Positions 18,447 to 28,812 of a stretch of 64,000 nucleotides of DNA are shown here, piece by piece; positions within the stretch are counted from its first letter, which is position 1, and each line of letters opens with the position of its first letter. Origin of the DNA: Cyanobacteria bacterium FACHB-471 (GTDB lineage Bacteria > Cyanobacteriota > Cyanobacteriia > Elainellales > Elainellaceae); contig JACJOC010000020.1 in assembly GCA_014695345.1 (NCBI GenBank), forward strand, positions 186,001 through 250,000, written 5' to 3'. The notes under the pieces are model-generated. The model was given only the letters and a program-made list of their open reading frames with translations, was not told the DNA's origin and did no database searches. The translations under genes and the position numbers were made by a program.

Positions 18447-19161
18447 ATTCTTACCCATCCCCGATTTCCTTCAACCCTGGCGATTCTTAAACCCTTCCCA
18501 GGATTCTTCCCAGGCTATGACTGCTCCACAACTGAACGCTGATGCGGGCGATCGCCTTCCTGCAACGTCCGCATCAACCCCCAACGCCGAAAATCCAGTT
18601 CTCGATGCTGCCCCTCTGGCAGACCTGCGCTTGTATGACCAATCGTGGTTTGACCGGGGGCGACCGGGCTGGTTTATTTTGCTGTGGTGGCTGGTGCAGG
18701 CGATCGCCTTCCCGCTTAGCCCTCACCCTTTAAGCGGTATCCGGGTTTGGCTACTGCGACGATTTGGCGCTCAAATTGGCAAAGGCGTTTTGATTCGCCC
18801 TACCGCCCGCTTTACCTATCCCTGGAAGGTCAGCATCGGCGACTATAGCTGGATCGGAGACGATGTGGTGCTGTACAGCCTAGACCAGATTAAGATTGGT
18901 CAACACTGTGTAATTTCCCAAAAAACTTACCTTTGCACAGGTAGTCATGACATCAGCGACCCGTCCTTCAAGCTAAAAACTGCACCGATTGCGATCGGAA
19001 ACGGAGCCTGGGTTGCGTCTGACTGCTTTGTTGCCCCTGGGGTGAAAATTGGTGCAAATGCTGTGATTGGTGCCCGCAGCAGCGTCTTTAGCAACATTCC
19101 GACTCAGCAGGTTTGCTTGGGGACACCCTGCCGTCCTCGTTATCCTCGACAGATGAATTAG
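18439..19161 (+). CDS. WcaF-type O-acetyltransferase
   Basis: This left-handed beta-helix acetyltransferase acts in colanic-acid-like polysaccharide modification. After a variable 70-residue N-terminus come DQSWFDRGRPGWFILLWWLVQ, the GAQIGKGVLIRPTARFTYPWK hexapeptide start, IGDYSWIGDDVVLYSLDQIK, CTGSHDISDPSF with the catalytic-region His, and WVASDCFVAPGVKIG. I chose the ATG at 18439, which overlaps the preceding stop codon (ATGCCTGA); GTG at 18412 and ATG at 18517 are alternatives. It is the last gene of the glycan cluster and is followed by a strong terminator. Confidence 0.87.
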   Translation: MPEFLPIPDFLQPWRFLNPSQDSSQAMTAPQLNADAGDRLPATSASTPNAENPVLDAAPLADLRLYDQSWFDRGRPGWFILLWWLVQAIAFPLSPHPLSGIRVWLLRRFGAQIGKGVLIRPTARFTYPWKVSIGDYSWIGDDVVLYSLDQIKIGQHCVISQKTYLCTGSHDISDPSFKLKTAPIAIGNGAWVASDCFVAPGVKIGANAVIGARSSVFSNIPTQQVCLGTPCRPRYPRQMN

Positions 19162-19231
19162 ACGGTCAGTTCAACGAACCCGCAAAATCGTCATGTCTGC
19201 GTCTGAGGCATGGTTAGCCACAGCGAGAATT

Positions 19232-19266
19232 AAAGCCTCCAGTAATTTGAACTTGCTGGAGGCTTT
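19232..19266 (+). terminator. Terminator of the glycosyltransferase operon
   Basis: AAAGCCTCCAG pairs perfectly with CTGGAGGCTTT across a 13-base loop. The stem carries A and T runs on both sides, so it could stop transcription in both directions. It lies about 70 bases after the acetyltransferase stop codon. Confidence 0.75.
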
Positions 19267-19364
19267 GACTTAATTGATTTTGTTTCTGGCAGATGAATTG
19301 CCAAAGTTGAATCTCAGTCTTTGTTTGCGGCTGGTTTTAGGGGCGATCGCCCCACCTCCTAAAA

Positions 19365-19802
19365 TCAACGAGAAGCCACTTGAGGCGTTGATTCCTGCTG
19401 AGGGGCAGGTGTTCCTTGCGTTCCCAGTTGAATTAGCTCAACCTTATAGTCATTCGGGTCTTCCACAAAGGCGATTACAGTAGAGCCGTGCTTCATCGGT
19501 CCGGGTTCGCGTACCACCTTACCGCCCAACTGCTTGATATGGTCACAGGTGGCATAGATATCATCCACGCCGATCGCAATATGCCCATAAGCATCCCCTA
19601 AATCGTAGCGGTCAGTGTCCCAGTTATAGGTTAGTTCCAAAACCGTGTGATCTGATTCTTCTCCGTAGCCTACAAATGCCAGCGTAAATTTGCCGCCCGG
19701 ATATTCCTTCTGCCGCAGTAGCTTCATCCCCAGGACATCGCAGTAGAACTTGAGGGACTCTTCCAGATTGCCAACCCGCAACATCGTGTGGAGTAATCGC
19801 AT
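19365..19802 (-). CDS. gloA: Lactoylglutathione lyase (glyoxalase I)
   Basis: Glyoxalase I isomerises the hemithioacetal of methylglyoxal and glutathione to lactoylglutathione. The protein starts [20 protein letters not shown], in which the His is a metal ligand. The other ligand regions are [10 protein letters not shown] (Glu), [10 protein letters not shown] (His) and [18 protein letters not shown] (Glu). The ATG at 19802 gives 145 residues, the usual length; an upstream ATG at 19826 adds eight unconserved residues. The last 18 residues are Gln/Thr/Pro-rich. It converges with the glycan operon across the terminator. Confidence 0.95.
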   Translation of the reverse strand: MRLLHTMLRVGNLEESLKFYCDVLGMKLLRQKEYPGGKFTLAFVGYGEESDHTVLELTYNWDTDRYDLGDAYGHIAIGVDDIYATCDHIKQLGGKVVREPGPMKHGSTVIAFVEDPNDYKVELIQLGTQGTPAPQQESTPQVASR

Positions 19803-19981
19803 TGTGTTCTCCCATTTGTTTCTCATTGTCCCCTTTATTTTGAAGCAGACTTTTGCAATCCGTCATTCGCCATTTGCCCTTCGTCAGCAGTTCACAACCA
19901 ATGACCAGCAACCCATCAGAAAAATCCCCGAACTGCGCTTCAGGGAACAGGGAACTGCTATAGGATTAAGCCTGTGAGTAA

Positions 19982-21295
<1,314 letters not shown>

Positions 21296-21310
21296 ACGGT
21301 TTAAAGCTTT

Positions 21311-21402
21311 TCTCGTTGCAGGGTACTCTTCTTTAGCCTCGTGGACGGTACAGGGGGCAGAGCCTCTGATCTGGCATTACAAGGCAGAGCCCTGTAACGA
21401 GA
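21311..21402. repeat. Dispersed imperfect palindromic element, copy 1
   Basis: The ends TCTCGTTGCAGGG (21311-21323) and CCCTGTAACGAGA (21390-21402) form an inverted repeat with one mismatch, enclosing two GGCAGAGCC motifs. The element lies just after enolase. An element at about 52624-52742 has the same TCTCGTT/AACGAGA ends and GGCAGAGCC core, so both belong to a dispersed palindromic family. It could also help end enolase transcription. Confidence 0.6.
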
Positions 21403-21505
21403 GAAAGTAACGGGAGAAACCCAAAATCCTTTTGCGGCTACATTTTTCTGGCTTGGGCGTTTAAGCTATAGCAATTTGTGTGCCTGTTGCAGGTTCGAAT
21501 GGCGT

Positions 21506-23020
21506 ATGATTCTGCACCGTAAACCCATCGACCGTTTCCCCTGGTTTTGGTTTAGTTTGGCTGGGGTGTTTTTACTTTCAGTCTTGCTGCGCTTTTGGGG
21601 CTTGGGTCGGTTCAACACGCTAGTGTTTGATGAGGTTTATTTTGCTAAGTTTGCCAGCGGTTACTTGAGGGGAATTCCACTATTTGAAGGACATCCACCC
21701 CTGAGTACCTACTTGATTGCGCTGGGCATCTGGATTGCGAGTCACACGCCAATCGGGGATGGCAATCTGAGAAATGGGCTAACGGGGCTAGTGCTATCGC
21801 CTGTGAGCTACCGTTGGTTCAATGCGCTGATAGGGTCGCTAATCCCGCTGGTGGTGGCAGCGATCGCCTATCAACTCAGCGATCGCCGCAGTTTTGCCCT
21901 GATCGCGGGTTTGTTTGCGGCGCTAGACGGTTTGTTTCTAGTCGAGTCTCGCTACGCTCTGATCAACGTTTACCTGGTAATTTTTGGGCTACTGGGGCAG
22001 CTATTTTTGCTCATGGCGCTGAAGGTCCAGTCTTACCGACGCTGGCTGAGGTTGGCGATCGCAGGCGCATTTTTTGGAGCCTCGGTTGCCGTTAAGTGGA
22101 ATGGGTTAGGCTTTTTGCTTGGTGCTTACCTGACCTTGAGTGCAGCCTGGGTGCTTCAGTGGATCAACCAGTTGTTTCCAAAAGCCTTTTCGCCTAAAGC
22201 TACCTACCAAACGGCTCTAGAACATTTAACACAGCTAAAACTTTGGCACATTTTGCCGAACCTAACGCTGATTCCCTTCCTGATTTATTACGTCAGTTGG
22301 ATTCCCTTTATCCGGCTTGATCCCAGCACCAACTTCTGGCAGTGGCAGTCTACCATTCTGGAATATCACGGGCGGGTTGGCGGCATGGATGCCCATCCGT
22401 ACTGTTCGCCCTGGTATACCTGGCCGCTCATGCTACGTCCGGTCGCCTATTTCTACAAAGCCGCTCAAACTGCCAGCGAACCCGTTCTGGTTGTAGGTCC
22501 GCCCCTCCCGGACGGAACGGGAACTGTGATTTACGATGTCCACGCACTCGGAAATCCAATTCTCTGGTGGTTTTCGACAGCCGCACTAATTTTTCTGATC
22601 GGCGTACTGGTTTATCAAGCCTGGAAATGGCTCTCTGCTCCTAACTTAAAGCTTCACCCCAGCAATCCCTCTACTCCTCCACCCCTCCCATCCTTCCTTC
22701 GCTCTCACCCCTCCCCTGCGCCTTACCTCATTGCCCTTTATTTGCTGCTCAACTACGCTGCCAATTGGCTTCCCTGGGCAAAAGTGACTCGCTGTGTGTT
22801 TATCTACCACTACATGGGAGCGTCGGTGTTTGGGTTGCTGGCGATCGCCTACCTCAGCGATCGCTGGCTCTGGCATCCTCAAGCAGGTTTTAGAGCTGCG
22901 GGCATTACAGCAATTTTCCTAATTGCGCTGGCGTTTGTATTCTGGTTACCACTTTATCTAGGGTTGCCGCTTTCGATGGAAGGATTGGAATTACGCCGCT
23001 GGCTTGATTCTTGGATTTAA
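21506..23020 (+). CDS. Protein mannosyltransferase-like (GT39) membrane protein
   Basis: This multi-spanning glycosyltransferase is of the dolichyl-phosphate-mannose-protein mannosyltransferase type. The N-terminal loop has the acidic motif FDEVYFAKFASGYL followed by GHPPLSTYLIALGIW. The RWFNALIGSLIPL and ALDGLFLVESRYALINVYLV segments also match the family. The C-terminal third holds several helices and the FIYHYMGASVFG motif. The ATG at 21506 is preferred over an upstream TTG at 21476, because the extra ten residues (CACCRFEWR) are not conserved. It probably transfers mannose to exported proteins or glycans at the outer face of the plasma membrane. Confidence 0.88.
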   Translation: MILHRKPIDRFPWFWFSLAGVFLLSVLLRFWGLGRFNTLVFDEVYFAKFASGYLRGIPLFEGHPPLSTYLIALGIWIASHTPIGDGNLRNGLTGLVLSPVSYRWFNALIGSLIPLVVAAIAYQLSDRRSFALIAGLFAALDGLFLVESRYALINVYLVIFGLLGQLFLLMALKVQSYRRWLRLAIAGAFFGASVAVKWNGLGFLLGAYLTLSAAWVLQWINQLFPKAFSPKATYQTALEHLTQLKLWHILPNLTLIPFLIYYVSWIPFIRLDPSTNFWQWQSTILEYHGRVGGMDAHPYCSPWYTWPLMLRPVAYFYKAAQTASEPVLVVGPPLPDGTGTVIYDVHALGNPILWWFSTAALIFLIGVLVYQAWKWLSAPNLKLHPSNPSTPPPLPSFLRSHPSPAPYLIALYLLLNYAANWLPWAKVTRCVFIYHYMGASVFGLLAIAYLSDRWLWHPQAGFRAAGITAIFLIALAFVFWLPLYLGLPLSMEGLELRRWLDSWI

Positions 23021-23031
23021 GTGATTGAAGG

Positions 23032-23664
23032 CTATTGGCGTTGAAACAGGACGCGGTAGACTGGCTCTCCTCGCGATAGGGTAGACTGCTCACGCTCGGT
23101 CATGACGGGGAGCGGGTTGGTAGGAAGCCACTCGTCATTCTGTGGAGTAAAGGCAGGATGTTCTAAGAAGCGATCGCGCATTTCGATTGCAACTGCCTCA
23201 ATGTCTGACTGGAGCAGCACTAAGCCGCCGCTGACCAAATTTTTTGCCAATTCTTCTACTACCTCCGGCTGCACCATGCGACGCTTCTGGTGCCGCTTCT
23301 TAAACCAGGGATCGGGAAACTGAATCGTGACCCCCTCCAACGTGTTCGGCGGCAGCGAATTGAGCAGCAGATGCAAGGAAGTATTCACGTTGCAGAACAA
23401 ATAATGCAGGTTCGTCAGACCTAATTCCTCTCGCCGCGAATTGGCATATTCGACCAGCGGTTGTCGAATTTCTAGCCCCAAAAAATTCCAGTCGGGCTGC
23501 TGCTGCGCCATGTCTTGCACAAAATAACCCTTGCCACAGCCAATATCTAGATGCAAAGGCTGGGTCGGGTCAGCATAAATCTTTTCCCAGTTAGGCGGGG
23601 TAACGGGTTGCTGATACTTATCGCTTAGCGGGTTAACATGTTGGCGCACACGAACGAGGGGCAA
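23032..23664 (-). CDS. trmB: tRNA (guanine-N7-)-methyltransferase
   Basis: This 210-residue SAM-dependent enzyme methylates G46 of tRNA. The SAM motif is LHLDIGCGKGYFVQDMA, followed by FLGLEIRQPLVEYA. The family signature IQFPDPWFKKRHQKRRMV and the C-terminal TEREQSTLSRGEPVYRVLF are present. It converges with the mannosyltransferase gene with only 11 bp between the stop codons. Confidence 0.96.
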   Translation of the reverse strand: MPLVRVRQHVNPLSDKYQQPVTPPNWEKIYADPTQPLHLDIGCGKGYFVQDMAQQQPDWNFLGLEIRQPLVEYANSRREELGLTNLHYLFCNVNTSLHLLLNSLPPNTLEGVTIQFPDPWFKKRHQKRRMVQPEVVEELAKNLVSGGLVLLQSDIEAVAIEMRDRFLEHPAFTPQNDEWLPTNPLPVMTEREQSTLSRGEPVYRVLFQRQ

Positions 23665-24040
23665 GGCAAATACTCCTATGCTGTAAAAGTCTGGCTGATT
23701 CCAATAGGTTTAGCCTTATTTGAGGATCAGACGAATTCTGATCGTTATAGATCATAGCCCTGCGGCAAAGATCCTTATCCTAAGAAAGCACGTTTATGCC
23801 TAATTTATACCTGACTATAGCTGTCCTAAATCAGTTGTAAGACGAGCGGGTTGTGAGAGGCGCACCCCTCCGGGGTGCGCCTCTCACAACCCATTAGGAT
23901 TGCTGTATATAAACGCTATATTCAGCAGGGCAGGAGCGTTTAGTTGAGAAAACCAGCTTAAAACTTTCTCCTAGCAGTTTTGCGGGATGGGGCTGTCTTC
24001 ATCCTTCATCCCTCATCCTTCAACCAGATTGAGGCAGCTT
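23665..24040. other. Intergenic region between trmB and the phosphoesterase
   Basis: This stretch of about 375 bases separates divergent genes and therefore probably carries both promoters. The only clear structure is the 21-bp palindrome at 23848-23892. An upstream reading-frame extension of the phosphoesterase (from 23987) is low complexity and is not regarded as coding. Confidence 0.4.
23848..23892. repeat. 21-bp perfect palindrome with TCC loop
   Basis: The 21-base arms 23848-23868 and 23872-23892 are perfectly complementary around the loop TCC. The inner arm reads GCGCACCCC and GGGGTGCGC. The loop and CACCCC/GGGGTG core are shared with the palindrome at 16166-16206, but the outer arms differ and covary. 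No U-tract follows. Confidence 0.75.
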
Positions 24041-25159
24041 ATGAGTTTAGATTTTCGGTTTGCGATCGCCAGCGACCTTCACATCGCCCTTCCCCACACG
24101 ATTTGGGATCATCCCACTCGCTTTCATCTAGTTGAAGTGAGCATTCCTGCCCTGGAGGTAGTGCTGGAGCGGTTGGAGCAGCTAAAGCTAGACTTTTTGC
24201 TATTGCCGGGAGATCTGACCCAACATGGAGAACCAGAAAATCATAGCTGGCTGGCTGAGCGGTTGGCGAAACTGCCCTACCCAGTCTATGTGATTCCAGG
24301 AAATCATGATGTGCCAGAACGGTTCGCCACGGAGCGATCAATTGGGCTGGCTGACTTTCCTTTGTATTACCCAAAATTTGGCTACGATGACCCAACGCGG
24401 GTTTACTACAGCTATGAAATTCTGCCAGGAGTTCGGTTGATTGGGCTAAACTCTAACTTTTTTGACTCTGAAGGAAAGCAAATTGGTACGGGCTACCTGG
24501 ACGATGAACAGTTTGACTGGCTTCAGCAAACTTTGATAGGAACCAAAGGTGAATTAGTCATCGTGATGATTCACCACAACGTCGTAGAACATTTACCAGG
24601 ACAGTCTAGCGATGCGCTGGGTCGCCGCTACATGCTGAAGAATGCGCCCAGGCTACTGAAATTACTCCGGTCTGCTGGCGTGCAGTTGATTTTTACAGGG
24701 CACCTCCATGTGCAGGATATTGCTTGCTCTGAAGGAATCTACGACATCACCACAGGCTCTTTAGTCAGTTATCCCCACCCTTACCGAGTGCTGCATTTCC
24801 GACAGGATGAACAGGGCAAACAGCAACTTCAGATTGAGTCCGATCGCGTTGCTGCTGTATCTGGATGGGAAGATTTGCAAAGCTCGTCACGGGAGTGGAT
24901 GGGCGATCGCTCTCGTTCTTTCATGCTCAAACTCCTCACTCAGCCACCCCTCAGCCTTTCCCTTGCCGAAGCAGAAGCCTTAGTTCCAGGTTTGCGCTAC
25001 TTCTGGGCTGACATTGCCGACGGGGATGCGCTATTTAACCTTCCTCAGTTCCCAAGTGTGGCTCGTCAATATTTTGAGCGGTTTAGCGCCAGAGATCCCT
25101 TGGGCAGTCCAGCTTTGATCGATAACTGCACGACATTGGTGTTGGGAGGGAAGGACTAG
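24041..25159 (+). CDS. Calcineurin-like metallophosphoesterase (CpdA-like)
   Basis: This 372-residue metallophosphoesterase has all the dinuclear-metal motifs: FAIASDLHIA (D-x-H), LLLPGDLTQHGE (GD), VIPGNHDVPE (GNHD), VIVMIHHNVVEH and IFTGHLHVQD (GHxH). The layout resembles cyclic-nucleotide phosphodiesterases of the CpdA class, but substrate specificity is not determined by these motifs. The ATG at 24041 starts two residues before the first beta strand (SLDFRFAIASD) and is preferred to 23987. About 100 C-terminal residues form an extra domain. Confidence 0.88.
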   Translation: MSLDFRFAIASDLHIALPHTIWDHPTRFHLVEVSIPALEVVLERLEQLKLDFLLLPGDLTQHGEPENHSWLAERLAKLPYPVYVIPGNHDVPERFATERSIGLADFPLYYPKFGYDDPTRVYYSYEILPGVRLIGLNSNFFDSEGKQIGTGYLDDEQFDWLQQTLIGTKGELVIVMIHHNVVEHLPGQSSDALGRRYMLKNAPRLLKLLRSAGVQLIFTGHLHVQDIACSEGIYDITTGSLVSYPHPYRVLHFRQDEQGKQQLQIESDRVAAVSGWEDLQSSSREWMGDRSRSFMLKLLTQPPLSLSLAEAEALVPGLRYFWADIADGDALFNLPQFPSVARQYFERFSARDPLGSPALIDNCTTLVLGGKD

Positions 25160-26400
25160 GGCTGGCGGCAAATGCCAAAGACAGAAGTGTACCCGTGTAG
25201 GAAAGTCGCGTCCCCGACCGGACCAATTTCGCCACCGCAAAAGAAGCCGCTGACCGGAATATTACGGATATAGCGACCAAACAAGTGAGAGTCAAAGTTG
25301 GGCTGTCCGTAGAGCCCTTGTCCTCGTCCAACGCACGAGAAGAGCAGCGCACCTGATGCTTCAGAGTTTGCCTGAGTGTTTTGCTGATAGCGTTCTAGCA
25401 TCATCTCCAGGTCTTCGGCAGAGGCTTGGGCATCGCGCAGGTGAAACTGAATGCGCTGCCCTGGGCGGACGCGATCGCCAATTGCGATCGCTCCCACCTT
25501 CGGGTCAACGCCCAGCAAATTGCGAATCAAAAAATCTCCCTGTTCCAGACGCTGCTTAAATTCGTTGCGGGCAATTCCCACAAACAAGGAATGTTGCGCC
25601 AACGCCCTATCTTCATCACTTAAATCTTGAAATAGTGACTGAAGCACCTCTAGCGGAGTCTTTGCCATGCCGCAAGCTAAAGCATCCGCATCAACCTGTT
25701 CCTCAATACTCAGGACAATATTTCGCTCACCCTCAGCGACACGGTAAGTCTGCCCAATTGGACGGCAGCCCTGAGCCACAATCGTTTCCATCACAATGTC
25801 GCCACTCAAGGCTACACCGACCGTTCCCTCGTAAAGTACTTGGTCATTGAAAAACAGCGTGCTGCTGTTGGTAATTGAGCTAACGCTGGCTAAGCCACCT
25901 ACCTTCGCAGAACCCGGATAGGCATAGTCCAACCCTTGCAGCAAATCGTTGATCCCCGAAGAGAAAGGGTCAGATAGCAAGACAAACTGAGGTTCATCCT
26001 CAGGCGAAATGCCAGTCAGATCGACCCAGGCAGACGGAGGGCTGTCCAGATCAGGCAATTCATCTGAGGGAATATAAAATGGCTGTACCTTTACGCCAGG
26101 TAAATGAGCCAGACTGAGACTCAAGCCAGCGTCTTGTTCAACTTCTTGAGCTTCACCTGACTGATTCATGCCAATCACGCCGCCGCCGCTACAGCCAATT
26201 AGAACCGATAAAGAGAGCCGTTCTTGCAGTAAGGGCAACAGCCGGGAATATTCACTGGCAAACGCCGAGGAGATGAATACTAACCCCAAATCTGCCGGAG
26301 CTTGCAGCGATCGCTGCGCCTGCTCGACCACTTCTCCGACTGCTGCCTCCAAGGACTGGCGGATTGACAAAGCACTAGCCCATTTCATCTGGTCAGTCAT
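25156..26400 (-). CDS. FIST domain sensory protein
   Basis: This 415-residue protein has FIST_N (GLVFISSAFASEYSRLLPLL, VLIGCSGGGVIG, FVLLSDPFSSGINDLL, KVGGLASVSSITN) followed by FIST_C (LLFSCVGRGQGLYG, PVSGFFCGGEIGPVG, LHGYTSVFGI). FIST domains are predicted small-ligand-binding sensors, possibly for amino acids, usually linked to signalling pathways. ATG codons at 26439 and 26400 are both possible; I prefer 26400. Its 3' end overlaps the end of the convergent phosphoesterase gene by 4 bp. Confidence 0.88.
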   Translation of the reverse strand: MTDQMKWASALSIRQSLEAAVGEVVEQAQRSLQAPADLGLVFISSAFASEYSRLLPLLQERLSLSVLIGCSGGGVIGMNQSGEAQEVEQDAGLSLSLAHLPGVKVQPFYIPSDELPDLDSPPSAWVDLTGISPEDEPQFVLLSDPFSSGINDLLQGLDYAYPGSAKVGGLASVSSITNSSTLFFNDQVLYEGTVGVALSGDIVMETIVAQGCRPIGQTYRVAEGERNIVLSIEEQVDADALACGMAKTPLEVLQSLFQDLSDEDRALAQHSLFVGIARNEFKQRLEQGDFLIRNLLGVDPKVGAIAIGDRVRPGQRIQFHLRDAQASAEDLEMMLERYQQNTQANSEASGALLFSCVGRGQGLYGQPNFDSHLFGRYIRNIPVSGFFCGGEIGPVGDATFLHGYTSVFGICRQP

Positions 26401-26439
26401 GAGTTCTACCCTTTTGGTAGCGCTACTGTTACCCAACAT

Positions 26440-26867
26440 ACATCAATGCTACACGGCAATCCTAAATCATTTGTGGGATTGAGAGCCTTGGAAGCCCCTT
26501 CCGAAAGAAGTACACATGTCCCTCGTTCTAGGATGCGCTATGGCAATCTCAACTATCTTGCTAAACTGAAGGTAGACGAGTGAGTATGTTTTCCTATGAG
26601 CATCTGAGTTAGATGGCTATGCCAGTCTTAACAGAGGCGACACAGGAAATTCTGACTAGAGATAGCTTGTGCAAGGGAGCAACGAGCCAAACCTTAAAAA
26701 ATAGGGCTTAATTTGGTTTCGTTCTGCTGACCTCGTGCATTACTGAAGGTAGAAGTTATGTTCTAAGTCATGTTTCTCTGGAAAGTTTAACAAAACAGTT
26801 TGTTAAGCTAATCTGTGTTAGGAAAACTCAAAGTTCAACGATAAAAGTGATTGAAACCGGAAAGTCT
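26440..26867. other. Intergenic region upstream of CP12
   Basis: About 430 bases between divergent genes. No RNA gene, repeat or convincing promoter motif was recognised, although promoters for both the FIST gene and cp12 must lie here. Confidence 0.4.
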
Positions 26868-27092
26868 ATGAGCGATATTCAAAGCCAGATCGAAAAAGAG
26901 CGTGAACAGGCTCGTGCTGCTTGTGAAATAAGTGGTGGTAATTCTCAAGAATGTGCTGCTGCCTGGGATGCAGTCGAAGAGCTACAGGCTGAGGCGTCTC
27001 ACCAGCGCCAAAAGGGTTCTCAGAAAAACTCCCTGGAGCAGTACTGCGACGCTAACCCTGATGCAGACGAATGTCGTGTATACGACACCTGA
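26868..27092 (+). CDS. CP12 Calvin-cycle regulatory protein
   Basis: This 74-residue protein shows both redox cysteine pairs of CP12: CEISGGNSQEC near the N-terminus and YCDANPDADECRVYDT at the end. Between them is the core AWDAVEELQAEASHQR, which binds phosphoribulokinase. In the dark CP12 is oxidised and ties GAPDH and phosphoribulokinase into an inactive complex. I chose the ATG at 26868 (MSDIQSQIEKEREQ), because the seven residues upstream in frame are not conserved. Both Cys pairs are intact, so it should respond to thioredoxin. Confidence 0.95.
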   Translation: MSDIQSQIEKEREQARAACEISGGNSQECAAAWDAVEELQAEASHQRQKGSQKNSLEQYCDANPDADECRVYDT

Positions 27093-27242
27093 GGTTGAAC
27101 CTAGTTTCAAGATCTGTCTTGAAATTAAGTCCTTAGCCATACAGTTTCTTAGATTACTTGGATGGGGGTGCAGGCTACTGCATCCCCTTGCTTTTTATAA
27201 CTGCTAGTGAGTTGTGGCTGTAATTGTGACTATTGAGATGTG

Positions 27243-27725
27243 ATGACATCGATCGCACTTTCTCTACCTGATGCCAACGCAACCCGTAAGCTGGGAAATG
27301 TGCTGGGGCGATCGCTACCAGCAGGCACCGTGCTTCTGCTAGAAGGAAATCTGGGCAGCGGCAAAACAACTCTAGTTCAGGGGATCGGTGAGGGACTGGG
27401 AATTGTAGAGGCGATCGCCAGTCCCACCTTTACCTTGGTGAATGAATATTTAGAAGGGCGAATTCCGCTCTACCACCTCGACCTCTATCGGTTGGAACCC
27501 TCAGAAGTTGCGGCGCTTTATCTGGAATCCTATTGGGATGAGCTAGAAAACCCATTGGGCATCGTCGCGATCGAATGGGCAGAACGTCTAGAACAGCGAC
27601 CGTCAGATTATTTGCAAATTCGTCTAACCGGTGCAGAAACCTCTGATCGGCAGGTATACCTTAAAGGAATTGGACAACCTCCCATCAGGCTTTCGGAACT
27701 GCTGGCAATGTATGAACCGATATAA
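27243..27725 (+). CDS. tsaE: tRNA threonylcarbamoyladenosine ATPase TsaE
   Basis: This 160-residue P-loop ATPase supports the TsaB-TsaD complex in making t6A37 of tRNA. Walker A is LEGNLGSGKTTLVQGIGEGL, followed by SPTFTLVNEY, the YHLDLYRLE motif and VAIEWAERLEQRPSDYLQI. The ATG at 27243 follows a GTG at 27240, which is a less likely start. It converges with exbD with 34 bp between the stop codons. Confidence 0.96.
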   Translation: MTSIALSLPDANATRKLGNVLGRSLPAGTVLLLEGNLGSGKTTLVQGIGEGLGIVEAIASPTFTLVNEYLEGRIPLYHLDLYRLEPSEVAALYLESYWDELENPLGIVAIEWAERLEQRPSDYLQIRLTGAETSDRQVYLKGIGQPPIRLSELLAMYEPI

Positions 27726-27759
27726 GAGCAACGAGTTTTTTAACCTATTCCCCCTGCTA

Positions 27760-28161
27760 TCAGGGACGCTGAGTCGCGATCGCCAGCCTCACTCCCTCAA
27801 TCGCCCGTAGCCGATCCATTACCGCTACGACCTGCCCATGATCGACCGCTGCATCGGCGTTGATCACCACGAGCGGGGGTTGTCCCGATGCTACTAACGT
27901 CTGTGTTTGCGTTGCTAGGTCATCCAGCACAACAGGTTGGCGATCGAGAAAAAGCTCCCCTCCCTGATTAATGGTTACTACAATCTGATTCTGCGGCTGA
28001 GCTTCACCGGTAGCGGCTCCAGGCACATTCACCGGTAGCCCTTCAGAGCGGGTCAGAAATAGCGTAGACATAATGAAAAAAGTCAAGATCGCAAAGATCA
28101 CATCGATCATCGGCACAATGTTAATCTGCGGCGGTATGTCTGGCTCACTGGGTAGGCGCAT
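27760..28161 (-). CDS. exbD: ExbD/TolR biopolymer transport protein
   Basis: This single-span protein has the ExbD transmembrane helix (INIVPMIDVIFAILTFFIMS), including the essential membrane Asp, followed by a periplasmic domain (VVTINQGGELFLDRQPVVL; VVINADAAVDHGQVVAVMD). It couples the proton gradient to an outer-membrane transporter together with ExbB. I prefer the ATG at 28161 (MRLPSEPDIPP) over 28182; either way the start overlaps the 3' end of exbB, showing translational coupling. Confidence 0.93.
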   Translation of the reverse strand: MRLPSEPDIPPQINIVPMIDVIFAILTFFIMSTLFLTRSEGLPVNVPGAATGEAQPQNQIVVTINQGGELFLDRQPVVLDDLATQTQTLVASGQPPLVVINADAAVDHGQVVAVMDRLRAIEGVRLAIATQRP

Positions 28162-28795
28162 AAGGCAAACCTCCTCGCTCATAGCGGCGACGATAAAGTA
28201 GCTCTAATTGACCACCATACTCCTGAATTAGAGCCATTTGCCTTAGATATAGTCCGCGAAACATATTGGCAAACAGCAGCGTAAATATCGCCACAACCAA
28301 GCCCGAAGCAGTTGAGATTAGCGCTTCGCTGATCCCTGCCGTTACCCCGGTTGCCTGAGTGCTGCTCAAGTCTCCTACGCGCAAAGACGCGAATGAGTTG
28401 ATTAAGCCTAAAACGGTGCCCAGCAGACCTAGCAACGGGGATACACTAATTACCGTTTCGAAGATCGTGTTAAAGCGCTTTAGCAGGGGTAGTTCTGCCT
28501 GTGCAGCGCTTTCCAGTGCCAGCCTAAACTCATCTGGAGTCGCTTGCTCTAGCTCCATAGCCGCTATAAAGATTCGGGCCATGGGTAAATCTGCATTCTG
28601 CTCTAACTTCTGGAAAGCTGTACGAGCACTACGACGATAAAGCGCTAAAATTTCGCGAATGACCCGATCCTGGCGGCGAGCCACCTGGAACCAGAAGACA
28701 ACACGCTCTAGAATTAGCGCTGTTGCTAAAATTGATAGTCCTAGTAGGGGCCACATGACGACCCCACCTAGGACAAATAAGTTGCTAATTGACAT
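28145..28795 (-). CDS. exbB: ExbB/TolQ/MotA proton channel protein
   Basis: This 216-residue protein has three transmembrane helices: GGVVMWPLLGLSILATALIL near the N-terminus, then TVISVSPLLGLLGTVLGLIN and ALISTASGLVVAIFTLLFAN in the conserved C-terminal channel domain. ExbB pentamers form a proton-driven motor with ExbD. The ATG at 28795 is preferred over a TTG at 28816. It follows the DUF2993 gene by 17 bp and overlaps exbD, so the three genes form one operon. Confidence 0.93.
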   Translation of the reverse strand: MSISNLFVLGGVVMWPLLGLSILATALILERVVFWFQVARRQDRVIREILALYRRSARTAFQKLEQNADLPMARIFIAAMELEQATPDEFRLALESAAQAELPLLKRFNTIFETVISVSPLLGLLGTVLGLINSFASLRVGDLSSTQATGVTAGISEALISTASGLVVAIFTLLFANMFRGLYLRQMALIQEYGGQLELLYRRRYERGGLPYAPTQ

Positions 28796-28812
28796 GCCTT
28801 TTTTCGGTCTGA

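Noticed and set aside
19274-19483. 69-codon plus-strand frame overlapping gloA
   Set aside because: It lies on the opposite strand of a well-supported glyoxalase gene and shows no family motif.
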